Positions 36,682 through 44,592 of a DNA stretch of 44,671 nt are shown here, piece by piece. This DNA is from Candidatus Magnetaquicoccus inordinatus (GTDB lineage Bacteria; Pseudomonadota; Magnetococcia; Magnetococcales; Magnetaquicoccaceae). Every line of letters begins with the position of its first letter. Position 1 is the first letter of the stretch. Position numbers and translations under genes: made by a program. Below the pieces are notes generated by a model that ran no database searches, had not been told where the DNA came from, and saw only the letters and a list, made by a program, of their open reading frames with translations. The stretch spans positions 1 through 44,671 of the forward strand of contig NZ_RXIU01000008.1 of the NCBI RefSeq assembly GCF_004217665.1, given 5' to 3'.

Positions 36682-37953
36682 TTATTTATTTTTTGGTCTC
36701 CCTGGCAATTCATCAATGGACTCTCGAAGAGTGGTCAGCAACATAAGCAGCTTGTCAACCACGGCCACAGAAAAAGGGAGTGCTTTGTCTCGGAGTTGAA
36801 CCAGCATCCCCATCATACCCTCTCCAGCCTGCACGACCTGGGTCAACTCCAGGAAACCAGCCACACCGAGGATGGCATTCAGGCGATGGAGTGCCTGGTG
36901 CACGCGCTGCGGTTGTGCGGCCAGACCATGATCTTTCAGATGGTAAAAGTCGGTCTCCAAACCCGCCATCTGACGATTGGCTTCCTGTATGAAAAGCCAA
37001 AGCTTTTCATCTACCCTTTTCGGTTTGCCAACCAACCAGGCGATCAAAACGTCACGAGCCTTCGCCTCCACGCTCTGCCAGGCTGCTGGATGCGTTCGTG
37101 GATCTCCCAATGTTTTTACCAAAAAATCACGCAGGAACAGACGCAGTTTCTCTTCAGGATCGCTCTCTGCAAAAGGACGCAACAGCACCTCTGCCAGGCG
37201 GGCAGAAAATCCAGTCACTACCTGTTGAAGCCGACCTTGCGCATCCCGAAAGCCATGCAGCACTGCTTGCAGTGTGTTGAGAGGCAAACTGTTTGAATCC
37301 GCATGGAGTTCCATCAACTGAAGAAAATGGTCCAGACTGCGACGGACAAAACCTTGCCCGATCAACTCCCCGTGCAACCCAGCCTCCTGGCAAAGAGCGA
37401 AGAAAGAGGTTTCCCCTCGAAGGATTTCCTGGGCAAACAGCTCCGGCCCATTTTCCTCCAGCAGATGGAAACGCACGCATCTCCTCCAGGCCATCGCCAG
37501 TTGAGGATGTTGACTCTGTTGCAGATGGTGGCGCACCACCGTTCGCCAGTCCATCGCCCGTGCACCTTGGGGATTGTGCAGCAACAGATTGTGCAACAAA
37601 GCTCGCACCGTACTGCTGCTTGGATTGTTCGCCAGCCAATCCCGCCAGGCAAGGAAAAAGGCCGGTTGCTCCGCCAGCACCTGATCTGTTTCATCCGCTG
37701 CAAAAAGATACCACGGAACCTGCCGCAGATGACGCCTGCCAACACCAGACAGTGAGTGGTGGGCAGCAAAATGCTCGACCAGATGTTTGCGGCTTTCTTC
37801 CAAAGTTTCACGAGCAATCGTCTGCACAACCTGATCGGCCAATTGCGTCGTCAAACGGTGATGCGCACGCGCCACCGCGCTGCCCTGGTCCATCCAATCC
37901 GCAGGAAAAATAAATGGGAAAGAGACCTTGGCCAGGGCGCGTTGCAGACTCAT
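36682..37953 (-). CDS. ZorC-like EH-signature protein with C-terminal CheA/Hpt-like domain
   Basis: 423 residues from ATG at 37953, overlapping the stop of the zorB-like gene (ATGA). Mostly helical, Trp- and His-rich. LGDPRTHPAAWQSVEAKARD (282-301), followed by VLIAWLVGK, fits the EH-signature domain of ZorC as I recall it: GDPR, a conserved Trp and a WL motif. ZorC is the DNA-associated effector partner in type I Zorya. The last about 85 residues read like a CheA phosphotransfer domain: ALHRLNAILGVAGFLELTQV, then GMLVQLRDKALPF and VDKLLMLLTTLRESIDEL. His356 sits where CheA has the phospho-His, but the usual HTxKG reads HRLNA. The family call and Hpt resemblance are by eye and not proven; no membrane segment is seen. 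Confidence 0.6.
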   Translation of the reverse strand: MSLQRALAKVSFPFIFPADWMDQGSAVARAHHRLTTQLADQVVQTIARETLEESRKHLVEHFAAHHSLSGVGRRHLRQVPWYLFAADETDQVLAEQPAFFLAWRDWLANNPSSSTVRALLHNLLLHNPQGARAMDWRTVVRHHLQQSQHPQLAMAWRRCVRFHLLEENGPELFAQEILRGETSFFALCQEAGLHGELIGQGFVRRSLDHFLQLMELHADSNSLPLNTLQAVLHGFRDAQGRLQQVVTGFSARLAEVLLRPFAESDPEEKLRLFLRDFLVKTLGDPRTHPAAWQSVEAKARDVLIAWLVGKPKRVDEKLWLFIQEANRQMAGLETDFYHLKDHGLAAQPQRVHQALHRLNAILGVAGFLELTQVVQAGEGMMGMLVQLRDKALPFSVAVVDKLLMLLTTLRESIDELPGRPKNK

Positions 37954-38879
37954 TTCAGTGCATCAAGTGTGCGCGTCAAACCATCCAACGCGTCAAAGAT
38001 TTGTGGGATGGCGACAGATGATTTGGGATTGATCAGAAAAAAGCGCAGGTCAATACGCCTGTTGGCTGGATCAGGGGTCGGATTGTCATGGGCGACCACC
38101 GGCCGGTAGGCACCATAGCCGCTGATACCAAAAACCGGTTGGCCAGCCTGGTTGCGCAACTCCGCCAGCAGGGATTGATTATCGCCCCCCCCCATCAAGG
38201 TTGCAAAAGTCTGGATGGCGCGCATGCCGGAAAGGTGCAAATTGTTGCTGTGTGGATTGGCCTTGCTCAGGGGAATATTGTCGGTATGTCCTTCGATAAA
38301 CACCGCATCCAGAGTGCCGGGATTCCACCGGCGATCATCGCAAAAACCGGTACGAACCGCACGATCGACGCTTCCCGCATAACACGGCAGATGGCGTTCC
38401 AATACTCGTGCCAACCGACGCAGATTCTCCTCCCCCTCCGGAGTGAATTGCGCCTTGCCGGAAGGAAACAAAATTTCGTTGGGCAAGCGCAAAATGCCAT
38501 GGTTTGGGTCAATAAACACCTTCAGATTTTCCTGATGCTGCAAATCGTCCTGCAGATCGGTCAACAATTGCGTCAGCAGTTGCCGGGTCTTTTCCTGGCG
38601 CTGCTCCATCTCCTCCTTGAGTCTGGAAGAGATGGTCCGCAACTCCACAACCCCAGCCTCCAGCCTTTGCAGTTTTTTTTCCTGTTGCTCCCGCTCCCTG
38701 ATAACCTCCCGTGACTCCTTGTGATAATCCTTTTCGGTGGAGACCATGTTGAAGGCAAAAATGACGAGAATCACGATAAAAACGTACAACAATGCCGACA
38801 TCACATCGCTGATGGCAATGGAATAGTCATGGGAGGTGTACTGGGGTGCGCGAGACTCTCGGCGACGCTGCTGATACAT
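37950..38879 (-). CDS. ZorB/MotB-like stator protein with OmpA domain
   Basis: 309 residues. N-terminal cytosolic stretch, then one membrane helix in ISDVMSALLYVFIVILVIFA with Asp25 at its start, the site of the proton-binding Asp of MotB-type proteins (E. coli ZorB uses Asp26, as I recall). A coiled coil follows (about 50-105), then an OmpA/MotB peptidoglycan-binding domain: ILFPSGKAQFTPEGEENLRR, VFIEGHTDNIPLS, SGMRAIQTFATL, ISGYGAYRPV, NRRIDLRFFL. With the ZorA-like protein it should form an ion-driven motor anchored to peptidoglycan. Its start lies 12 bases past the zorA-like stop; a run of nine G (38185-38193) lies in its coding sequence. Confidence 0.85.
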   Translation of the reverse strand: MYQQRRRESRAPQYTSHDYSIAISDVMSALLYVFIVILVIFAFNMVSTEKDYHKESREVIREREQQEKKLQRLEAGVVELRTISSRLKEEMEQRQEKTRQLLTQLLTDLQDDLQHQENLKVFIDPNHGILRLPNEILFPSGKAQFTPEGEENLRRLARVLERHLPCYAGSVDRAVRTGFCDDRRWNPGTLDAVFIEGHTDNIPLSKANPHSNNLHLSGMRAIQTFATLMGGGDNQSLLAELRNQAGQPVFGISGYGAYRPVVAHDNPTPDPANRRIDLRFFLINPKSSVAIPQIFDALDGLTRTLDALK

Positions 38880-38891
38880 GAGGAGAATCCG

Positions 38892-41800
38892 CTACTTCAC
38901 ACTGGAAAGGGTATTGGCGATCACATCCATGGCCTCGTTCAGTTCATCCAGCTTGCTGTTGAAATCGCTAATGGTCACACGCAATTGATTGGAAACGCTT
39001 TCCATATGCTCGTCTACACCACCAATAAACTCGAGAATCTTTTCAGAAGAAAACTCTCTCAGGTCACTGTTGAGGTTGGCAATTGTCTGTTGCATGGCTT
39101 TGTTTTCACTACCAAACCGGGAAAGTTGCTCGGACCAAACCTTCTCCAATTGCCGCTGCATGAGAGCCACTGTCGATTTCATGCGCTCCTGCGCCTCGCC
39201 AATCGCAGTAAGGGTCTCCTTCGCCTCTTCGCTGGTGGTATCCTTTGCAGAAGTGATGGCACCAGCCAACCTGTCCAATTTGCCGAGCGTGCCATGGATC
39301 TTATCGCCGGTCATGGCAATTTGTATCGAAGCAGCCTGCATGGGCTGGACCAATGAACCAGACATCTTGTCCAGGAAACCGCCCATGGTGTCATTCATGT
39401 CATCCAATTTGCTTCCCAGATCGGTAATATTGTAGCCCAGCTTCTCGGTAATCCCCCCCATATGCTCATCCACACCGGCAATGAACTGCAACGCCCGGTT
39501 AGAAAATTCATGCAAACCATCATTCAGTTGCGTGAAGGTATGGCCCAGCACGGTATCCAGATTGGTGAAACGGTTCTCGTAGTTCTGCCAGACAGCCCGC
39601 AGTTGTTCATGAGACTTGGCAATGACCATCAGGGTTTGCCGACTGGTCTCCTGGGTGGCATTGAGGGAGAGCGACAGGGCCTCCATTTTTTCCGTACCGG
39701 CAGCCAGTTTCTCTCCGGCCACCGCAATCATCAATGCGCCTGACTCCATGGCCTCAGCCAGTTGGGCAAAACGGCCCTGGGTGAGTTCCAGATTTTTGGC
39801 AAAGTCGCCCACCCCAACACTCATCATCTGGCGGTTCTCGTCTGCACGCTGGGCAGACAACTGCATAACCTGCGCAAACCCCGGCACCATCTTAACCAGT
39901 TCATTGACTGATTGCCGGAACGAGGCAGTGGCGGAATGGAACCCCTCCTCCCAGTCCGAGCGATCCTGCACCAGCGCCTGCTGCGACTGCAGAATGACGG
40001 CCTGGGACTCCTGCTGGCCATCGTGCAGAATCTGGATGGCAGCAATCTGATTGGCCTCCAACCGCTCCATCGCCTGGGTCAGCGAGGCGACTGTCCCTTC
40101 AAAACGTTGCAAGAACCCCTGCAAGAGACTCATCGAGGCAGAAGCGGGCTCCCGTGCTCCCGCATTGGCCACAAGCAGACGCTGCATCTCCTGCTGGGCC
40201 GCCCGTATCCCGGTCGAGGCTTCCATAAGCGCCTCAACCGATTGGGCAAAGTTGGTCGACAACGCATCGTTGGCACGATGGACCCCCGTGACCATATCCG
40301 CATTGGTGGTGGTCAAGCGATCCAAAGAGGTGGCAAACAGGCTGGCCATGCCAATAGAGGTCTGCTCCAACTGCTGCCCGGCCTGCAACAGTTTTTCACC
40401 CGCCTCCACCAGGGAGGTGCTGATGCCAATCGACTCCTCGCGCAAATTGCCGGAAGCATGCTCGACCAGTTGCGACAAGGAGGAGAGCAGCTCCTGATGA
40501 TCGACAGCGCCGGGCGCACTCTCCTGTCGCGATTCGCTGATGCTGGCCAGTTTGTCGCCCAGATTGACCTGCAAACTTTCCAAACCGGACAATAAATTCT
40601 GGCTGACCGCAATCAGTTGCGGCACAGAACCCAGGACGCGCTGCATCTCGTTCTGGACAGCCAGCATGGCACTGGAGGCTTGGGCAAAATTCTGCAACGT
40701 GGCACCCATCTCACCTCGGAAAGTGAGCGAGGAGTCCTGCAACAGGGCGGCCACCTCTTGCTGGGCCTGCTTCATGCCACTGGCCACTGCCGCCAGATCA
40801 GCGGCCGTCTGCTCCATGCGACCGGCAAAACCGACCGAAGAACTGCTCAACACACCCGCCAACTCCGTCTGGGCCGCTTTCATCCCGGAAGCCACATCAG
40901 CCAGGTCGGCTATGGTGCGCTCCAGACGACCGGCAAGACTATCCGAAGAGTCCCTCATCTGGTTGGCAGAGGCCATCTGCGCCGCATTGATGCCGGAAGC
41001 CACATCGGCCAGATTGGCCAGTGTCTGCTCCAAACGCCCGCCCAGACCCGAAGAGAGTTCACGCAACGACCCCACTGTTTCCCGCTGCAAATGCTGCATT
41101 TCGTCCGCCATGCGCCCCACATTGGCCACCATCTGACCCAACAGGCTCTGCGTATCCCCGGAAACATGGCGCCAATTCTCCGCCAGAGCCTGATTGGAGT
41201 CGGTCAGAGAGTCCCGCAACCCTTGTGAACTGTCGCGGAAGGTCTGTGTCAGATAGTCATTCTGTTTTTCCAGAGTGGCCTGAATGCGCTCCATGGCCTG
41301 TTCCAATACTCGGCCAGCCCGCTCCACCGCCTCTCCCAAGAGGGAATGGGTCTCCCCACTGGCTTGACGCCACCCTTCGGCCAGCGTCTGGTTGTTGTTG
41401 GCCAGCGCCCCCTGCAACCCTTGCGACCCTTCTGCAAGCAAGCGGGTCAACTGTTCGCTCTGCCGCTCCAGAGAGGTACTGACACGATCCCCCACCTGCT
41501 CCAGAACACGCCCAAGCTGCTCTATCGATTGATCCAGCAGGGAGTGGTTCTCACCGGACGCCTGCCGCCAACTCTCCGCCAGAGAGTTGTTGGTGCTGGA
41601 CAGGGAGCTCTGCAACGCCTGCGAACTCTCCTGCAGAAGGCGGGTCAACTGTTCATTTTGTCTCGCCAGAGTGCTGTCAATGCGGGAAACACCTTCGGCC
41701 AGGATACGGCCTATCTGCTCCATCGATTGGCCAAGCGCACCCTGGGCCTCGCCAGAGGCCTGTTGCCAATTCTCAGCCAGCGTCTGGTTGCTGCTGCTCA

Positions 41801-43721
41801 ACGAATCCCGCAAGCCCTGTGAACCCTCCTGAAATGCCCTCCCCAACTGCTCGCTCTGCCTTTCCAACGTGGCATGGATACGGGCCACACCCTGTTCCAG
41901 CGCCTTCCCGACCTGCTCCACCGATTGCCCAAGCAGGTTCCGCGTCTCACCCGATGCACGCTGCCAATTTTCGGTCTGCGCCGTGTTGGAGCCAGACAAC
42001 GCCTCCTGCAACGTGTGAGAACTCTCTTTGAGCAGACGGAACAGTTGCTCGTGTTGCTTCTCCAGCGTGGCATTGACGCGGGCAGCCCCCTGCTCCATGG
42101 CACGACCAAGCTGCTCCACCGATTGGTTGAGCAAGCTGTTGGTCTCCCCGGAAGAGTGACGCCAGCTTTCGGCCATGGCACTGTTGGTATCGGCCAGAGA
42201 TCCGCGCAACTCCTGGGAACTCTCTTTGATGGCCTGGGTCAACTGCTCGTTTTTGGCCTCCACCAACGACCGCGTCTCTGTCAGGGATTGACGAAGAAGT
42301 TGGACAATCTCTTCCAGGATCTTCGAAACCTGCGTATTCTGCCTGTCCAGTGTGGCATGCAGGCGACCAACACCCTGTTCGATACTGCCAACACCACGTT
42401 GCGCATCGCTGTGTATGGCCAGAATCTGGTCATGAATCAGGCTGGGCAAGCTCTGCAGACCAAGCAACGCCTCGGTGAGGGCGTGCAGACGCTGCTCCAA
42501 GCCACCCACTGAACTGTCAGTCACCGTCTTCATTTGGGTTGAGATGGTCTCTCCCATCGCATGCAACGATTGCTGCATCTGCTCAGACGCAACCACGCCT
42601 CCGGCCCTCTGACTCTCCTGCCATCGCTCCCAGGCGGCCAACTGGGCCCCGTGAGCGGCCAATTGACTGTCATGCTGCTTGCGAAGATTCTCGTTCAAGG
42701 CATGCAAGGCCAACTCGATACCAGACAGCTTGTGAGAAAAGCCGCCCTCCAACTTTTCCATCAAACCCGTCAAAACCTCCTGCAGGCCCGTTTGCTGGGA
42801 CTGTTTCTGGTTTTCCTGAAATTTGACCAGCAGCTCAAACATTTTGCCCAAGGCTGGCGCCAGACTGCTGCCGATCTTGGATTCGATCTCCCGGGCAGAG
42901 GCCCCCGCTGGTTGGGCAGCCATCCCCTGCATGATCTGACTCAGTCGTTGCAGTTCGCCGAGTTGATCCGTCTGGATGCGACGAATTCTGGCCAAATCGG
43001 CATTCTCGGCAGGAGCCATCTCCAGACAGGCTTCAAACAACCGACTGAACCGCCGCAGCAACAAGCTGATCCAATGCTGGCGCCGCTTCTCCAGCACGGA
43101 AAAGAGAATGGACAGGCCGATACCGAAAATGGAGGTAATAAAGGCCGTTGAAACCCCTCCCATCAGCGACTGCATGGCCAGAACCATCTCCTGGGGACCA
43201 GCAGAAAAACCATCCCGCGCCAGGTAGATACCCGATACCAGACCAACAAAAGTGCCGAAGATGCCACCCCCGGTCAAAAAGCCGGGTACCGCATCAAAAA
43301 GGCGGGTATTGATATGGGAAAAATAGAGACTGCGCTCGTTGAAATAGAGGTCTGGCTCCGCTGTCGTCCGAATTGGTCTTCCCGAATCGACAGCAGGCAA
43401 TTCAAGGTGTTTGCTGAACTCACCCCATGCTCCGGCAAACAGGGCCATTTCGGGGCCCTCCATGCCGGCCTTGAACTGCGCCCAGTTGTTGGCAAAACGT
43501 TGCTTGCGAGCGGGGTCCGACGTCATGCGTTCCCGCTCGGAAAGCGCAGCAGAGTCATCACTGCATGTCTGCAACAGACGCATGGCGGCCTTGACCTGCC
43601 GGCCTATCCGTCCTGTCTGATAAAAAAAGATTGCCAGACTGGCCAGAAAACCGCTGATGACCAAAAACGCCAAAAGAAAGTGCCCGGTGTGGCTGGAAAT
43701 AAAGACAGCAAATTCTAACAA
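38892..43721 (-). CDS. ZorA/MotA-like motor protein with very long coiled-coil tail
   Basis: 1609 residues from TTG at 43721, with GGGAGG five bases upstream. The N-terminal about 250 residues form the motor part: a first helix (FLLAFLVISGFLASLAIFFY), then RLFDAVPGFLTGGGIFGTFV and MGGVSTAFITSIFGIGLSIL, the two ion-channel helices of the MotA/TolQ/ExbB family in the form seen in ZorA. The other about 1350 residues are a coiled-coil tail, including six exact-length 66-residue repeats and about four 36-residue repeats. ZorA carries a long cytosolic tail that signals from the motor. This tail is longer than that of E. coli ZorA. It is followed closely by the zorB- and zorC-like genes. Confidence 0.85.
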   Translation of the reverse strand: MLEFAVFISSHTGHFLLAFLVISGFLASLAIFFYQTGRIGRQVKAAMRLLQTCSDDSAALSERERMTSDPARKQRFANNWAQFKAGMEGPEMALFAGAWGEFSKHLELPAVDSGRPIRTTAEPDLYFNERSLYFSHINTRLFDAVPGFLTGGGIFGTFVGLVSGIYLARDGFSAGPQEMVLAMQSLMGGVSTAFITSIFGIGLSILFSVLEKRRQHWISLLLRRFSRLFEACLEMAPAENADLARIRRIQTDQLGELQRLSQIMQGMAAQPAGASAREIESKIGSSLAPALGKMFELLVKFQENQKQSQQTGLQEVLTGLMEKLEGGFSHKLSGIELALHALNENLRKQHDSQLAAHGAQLAAWERWQESQRAGGVVASEQMQQSLHAMGETISTQMKTVTDSSVGGLEQRLHALTEALLGLQSLPSLIHDQILAIHSDAQRGVGSIEQGVGRLHATLDRQNTQVSKILEEIVQLLRQSLTETRSLVEAKNEQLTQAIKESSQELRGSLADTNSAMAESWRHSSGETNSLLNQSVEQLGRAMEQGAARVNATLEKQHEQLFRLLKESSHTLQEALSGSNTAQTENWQRASGETRNLLGQSVEQVGKALEQGVARIHATLERQSEQLGRAFQEGSQGLRDSLSSSNQTLAENWQQASGEAQGALGQSMEQIGRILAEGVSRIDSTLARQNEQLTRLLQESSQALQSSLSSTNNSLAESWRQASGENHSLLDQSIEQLGRVLEQVGDRVSTSLERQSEQLTRLLAEGSQGLQGALANNNQTLAEGWRQASGETHSLLGEAVERAGRVLEQAMERIQATLEKQNDYLTQTFRDSSQGLRDSLTDSNQALAENWRHVSGDTQSLLGQMVANVGRMADEMQHLQRETVGSLRELSSGLGGRLEQTLANLADVASGINAAQMASANQMRDSSDSLAGRLERTIADLADVASGMKAAQTELAGVLSSSSVGFAGRMEQTAADLAAVASGMKQAQQEVAALLQDSSLTFRGEMGATLQNFAQASSAMLAVQNEMQRVLGSVPQLIAVSQNLLSGLESLQVNLGDKLASISESRQESAPGAVDHQELLSSLSQLVEHASGNLREESIGISTSLVEAGEKLLQAGQQLEQTSIGMASLFATSLDRLTTTNADMVTGVHRANDALSTNFAQSVEALMEASTGIRAAQQEMQRLLVANAGAREPASASMSLLQGFLQRFEGTVASLTQAMERLEANQIAAIQILHDGQQESQAVILQSQQALVQDRSDWEEGFHSATASFRQSVNELVKMVPGFAQVMQLSAQRADENRQMMSVGVGDFAKNLELTQGRFAQLAEAMESGALMIAVAGEKLAAGTEKMEALSLSLNATQETSRQTLMVIAKSHEQLRAVWQNYENRFTNLDTVLGHTFTQLNDGLHEFSNRALQFIAGVDEHMGGITEKLGYNITDLGSKLDDMNDTMGGFLDKMSGSLVQPMQAASIQIAMTGDKIHGTLGKLDRLAGAITSAKDTTSEEAKETLTAIGEAQERMKSTVALMQRQLEKVWSEQLSRFGSENKAMQQTIANLNSDLREFSSEKILEFIGGVDEHMESVSNQLRVTISDFNSKLDELNEAMDVIANTLSSVK
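40608..41039 (-). repeat. About four 108-bp (36-residue) tandem repeats in the zorA-like tail
   Basis: GRLEQTLANLADVASG, GRLERTIADLADVASG and GRMEQTAADLAAVASG recur at exactly 36-residue spacing, and a diverged fourth unit follows (GEMGATLQNFAQASSA). The boundaries are read from the first GR motif; the last unit is weak. Confidence 0.8.
41076..42263 (-). repeat. Six 198-bp (66-residue) tandem repeats in the zorA-like tail
   Basis: Six units of exactly 66 residues, without insertions, each of the form LExQxEQLTRLLxESSQ, SLxxxNxxLAEsWRxASGE, SLLxQSVEQLGRxLEQ. Unit one begins at 42263 (VEAKNEQL) and unit six at 41273 (LEKQNDYL). 66 equals six 11-residue periods, so a hendecad coiled coil is likely. 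Confidence 0.92.
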
Positions 43722-43741
43722 TTCGGCCTCCCTTGTGCGGG

Positions 43742-43774
43742 ATTATACTATGAATGTGCCGTAAAAATGGTCAA
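43742..43774 (-). promoter_or_regulatory. Possible promoter for the zorABC-like operon
   Basis: On the minus strand a perfect TATAAT (43747-43742) lies 20 bases before the TTG start, with TTGACC (43774-43769) 21 bases upstream. The spacing is too long for a normal sigma70 site, so the -10 is the main evidence. It overlaps the 3' end of the regulator gene. Confidence 0.3.
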
Positions 43775-44469
43775 ACAGCCGGAAAAGCGTGCGCCACAAT
43801 GCCCAGGTTGGTCGGCATGGTACTCCATACCCGGAGATCGTTGCCGACAGACTCTTCAAAAGCAATCTGCCGTTGTTCATTTTGTACCACCATGGCCGGG
43901 TAGCGTTGCAGCAGGGTAATATGTGTCCCCGGCAACAACCCCAGCGCCATCAGTCGGTTGAGTCGTTCTGGATCATCTGTCTCCAGGGAAGCAATACGGG
44001 TCGGAACGCCCACATCCATCAGAGAAAGCGGCACCAAAGCCGGTTTGATCATCACCTCTCTCTTCTGGCAACAGATCCCCTGCGGGATGGGCATGCCCCG
44101 AGGCGATAGCGCCGGATGTCCCAACAAAGTACAAATGGCATTCACCAATTCGGGTGCCAACAGATGCTCAAATTCACATGCAGCGTTTTCCGTTTCCGCT
44201 GGCTGTTTGCCCAGTACATCCACAATCAACCGCTCTGCCAATCTGTGGCGTCGCACGATATCCTCGGCCCGACTTTTCCCTGCTGCAGAAAATGCAAGAT
44301 TCTCTCCCTCTACAGAGAACATGCCGCTCTCCGCTTGCTCTCTCAGAGTCCCCTCATAGGCATGGTCCTGGTCAGCCTGGCGTAGAGCGGTCAGGGTCAA
44401 CTCTTGTCGTTCATGGAGCCGCCACAGCATCTCCAGCAGTTCATCCAACGGCACAGAACAGCTATGCAT
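43771..44469 (-). CDS. DtxR/MntR-type metal-dependent regulator with C-terminal FeoA domain
   Basis: 232 residues from ATG at 44469, preceded by GAGGAG. The N-terminal helix-turn-helix (LLEMLWRLHERQELTLTALR) leads to the metal-binding dimerisation domain, HRLAERLIVDVLG then CEFEHLLAPELVNAI with LLGHPALSPRGMPIP; the Cys/Glu/His trio in CEFEH is conserved, while the His four residues before Cys is Glu. The C-terminal about 75 residues are a FeoA/SH3-like domain (MDVGVPTRIASLETD, RLMALGLLPGTHITLLQRYP). Such proteins repress iron or manganese genes when metal is high. It is read just before the zorA-like gene. The metal cannot be told from sequence alone. Confidence 0.88.
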   Translation of the reverse strand: MHSCSVPLDELLEMLWRLHERQELTLTALRQADQDHAYEGTLREQAESGMFSVEGENLAFSAAGKSRAEDIVRRHRLAERLIVDVLGKQPAETENAACEFEHLLAPELVNAICTLLGHPALSPRGMPIPQGICCQKREVMIKPALVPLSLMDVGVPTRIASLETDDPERLNRLMALGLLPGTHITLLQRYPAMVVQNEQRQIAFEESVGNDLRVWSTMPTNLGIVAHAFPAV

Positions 44470-44481
44470 CGTATTCTCTCC

Positions 44482-44592
44482 TCAGACAAACAGCCGCAAC
44501 AGATGATTGATGGTTCCCCCAACCAGAATGGCAATGGCAATAATCGCCAGGTTGGTCGATACAGCCCAGCGCACGCCATACTCCTTGAGCAT
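44482..44592 (-). CDS. 36-residue single-pass membrane peptide
   Basis: ATG at 44592 overlaps the stop of the mmsF-type gene (TGATG), and the stop lies 12 bases before the DtxR-type regulator. MLKEYGVRWAVSTNLAIIAI and the following AILVGGTINHLLRLFV form one membrane helix with short ends. It is too short for a family assignment. The position between a magnetosome membrane protein and an iron regulator, with coupling on the upstream side, makes a real gene likely. Small membrane proteins are common partners of larger membrane complexes. Confidence 0.6.
   Translation of the reverse strand: MLKEYGVRWAVSTNLAIIAIAILVGGTINHLLRLFV

Noticed and set aside
41076-42263. CRISPR-like or non-coding tandem array
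   Set aside because: The 198-bp period is in frame and comes from coiled-coil protein repeats; units diverge at the DNA level and there are no spacers.
37950-43721. Flagellar MotAB stator genes
   Set aside because: The tail of about 1350 residues, ZorA-type channel region and the EH-signature-like third gene fit Zorya better than flagellar motors.
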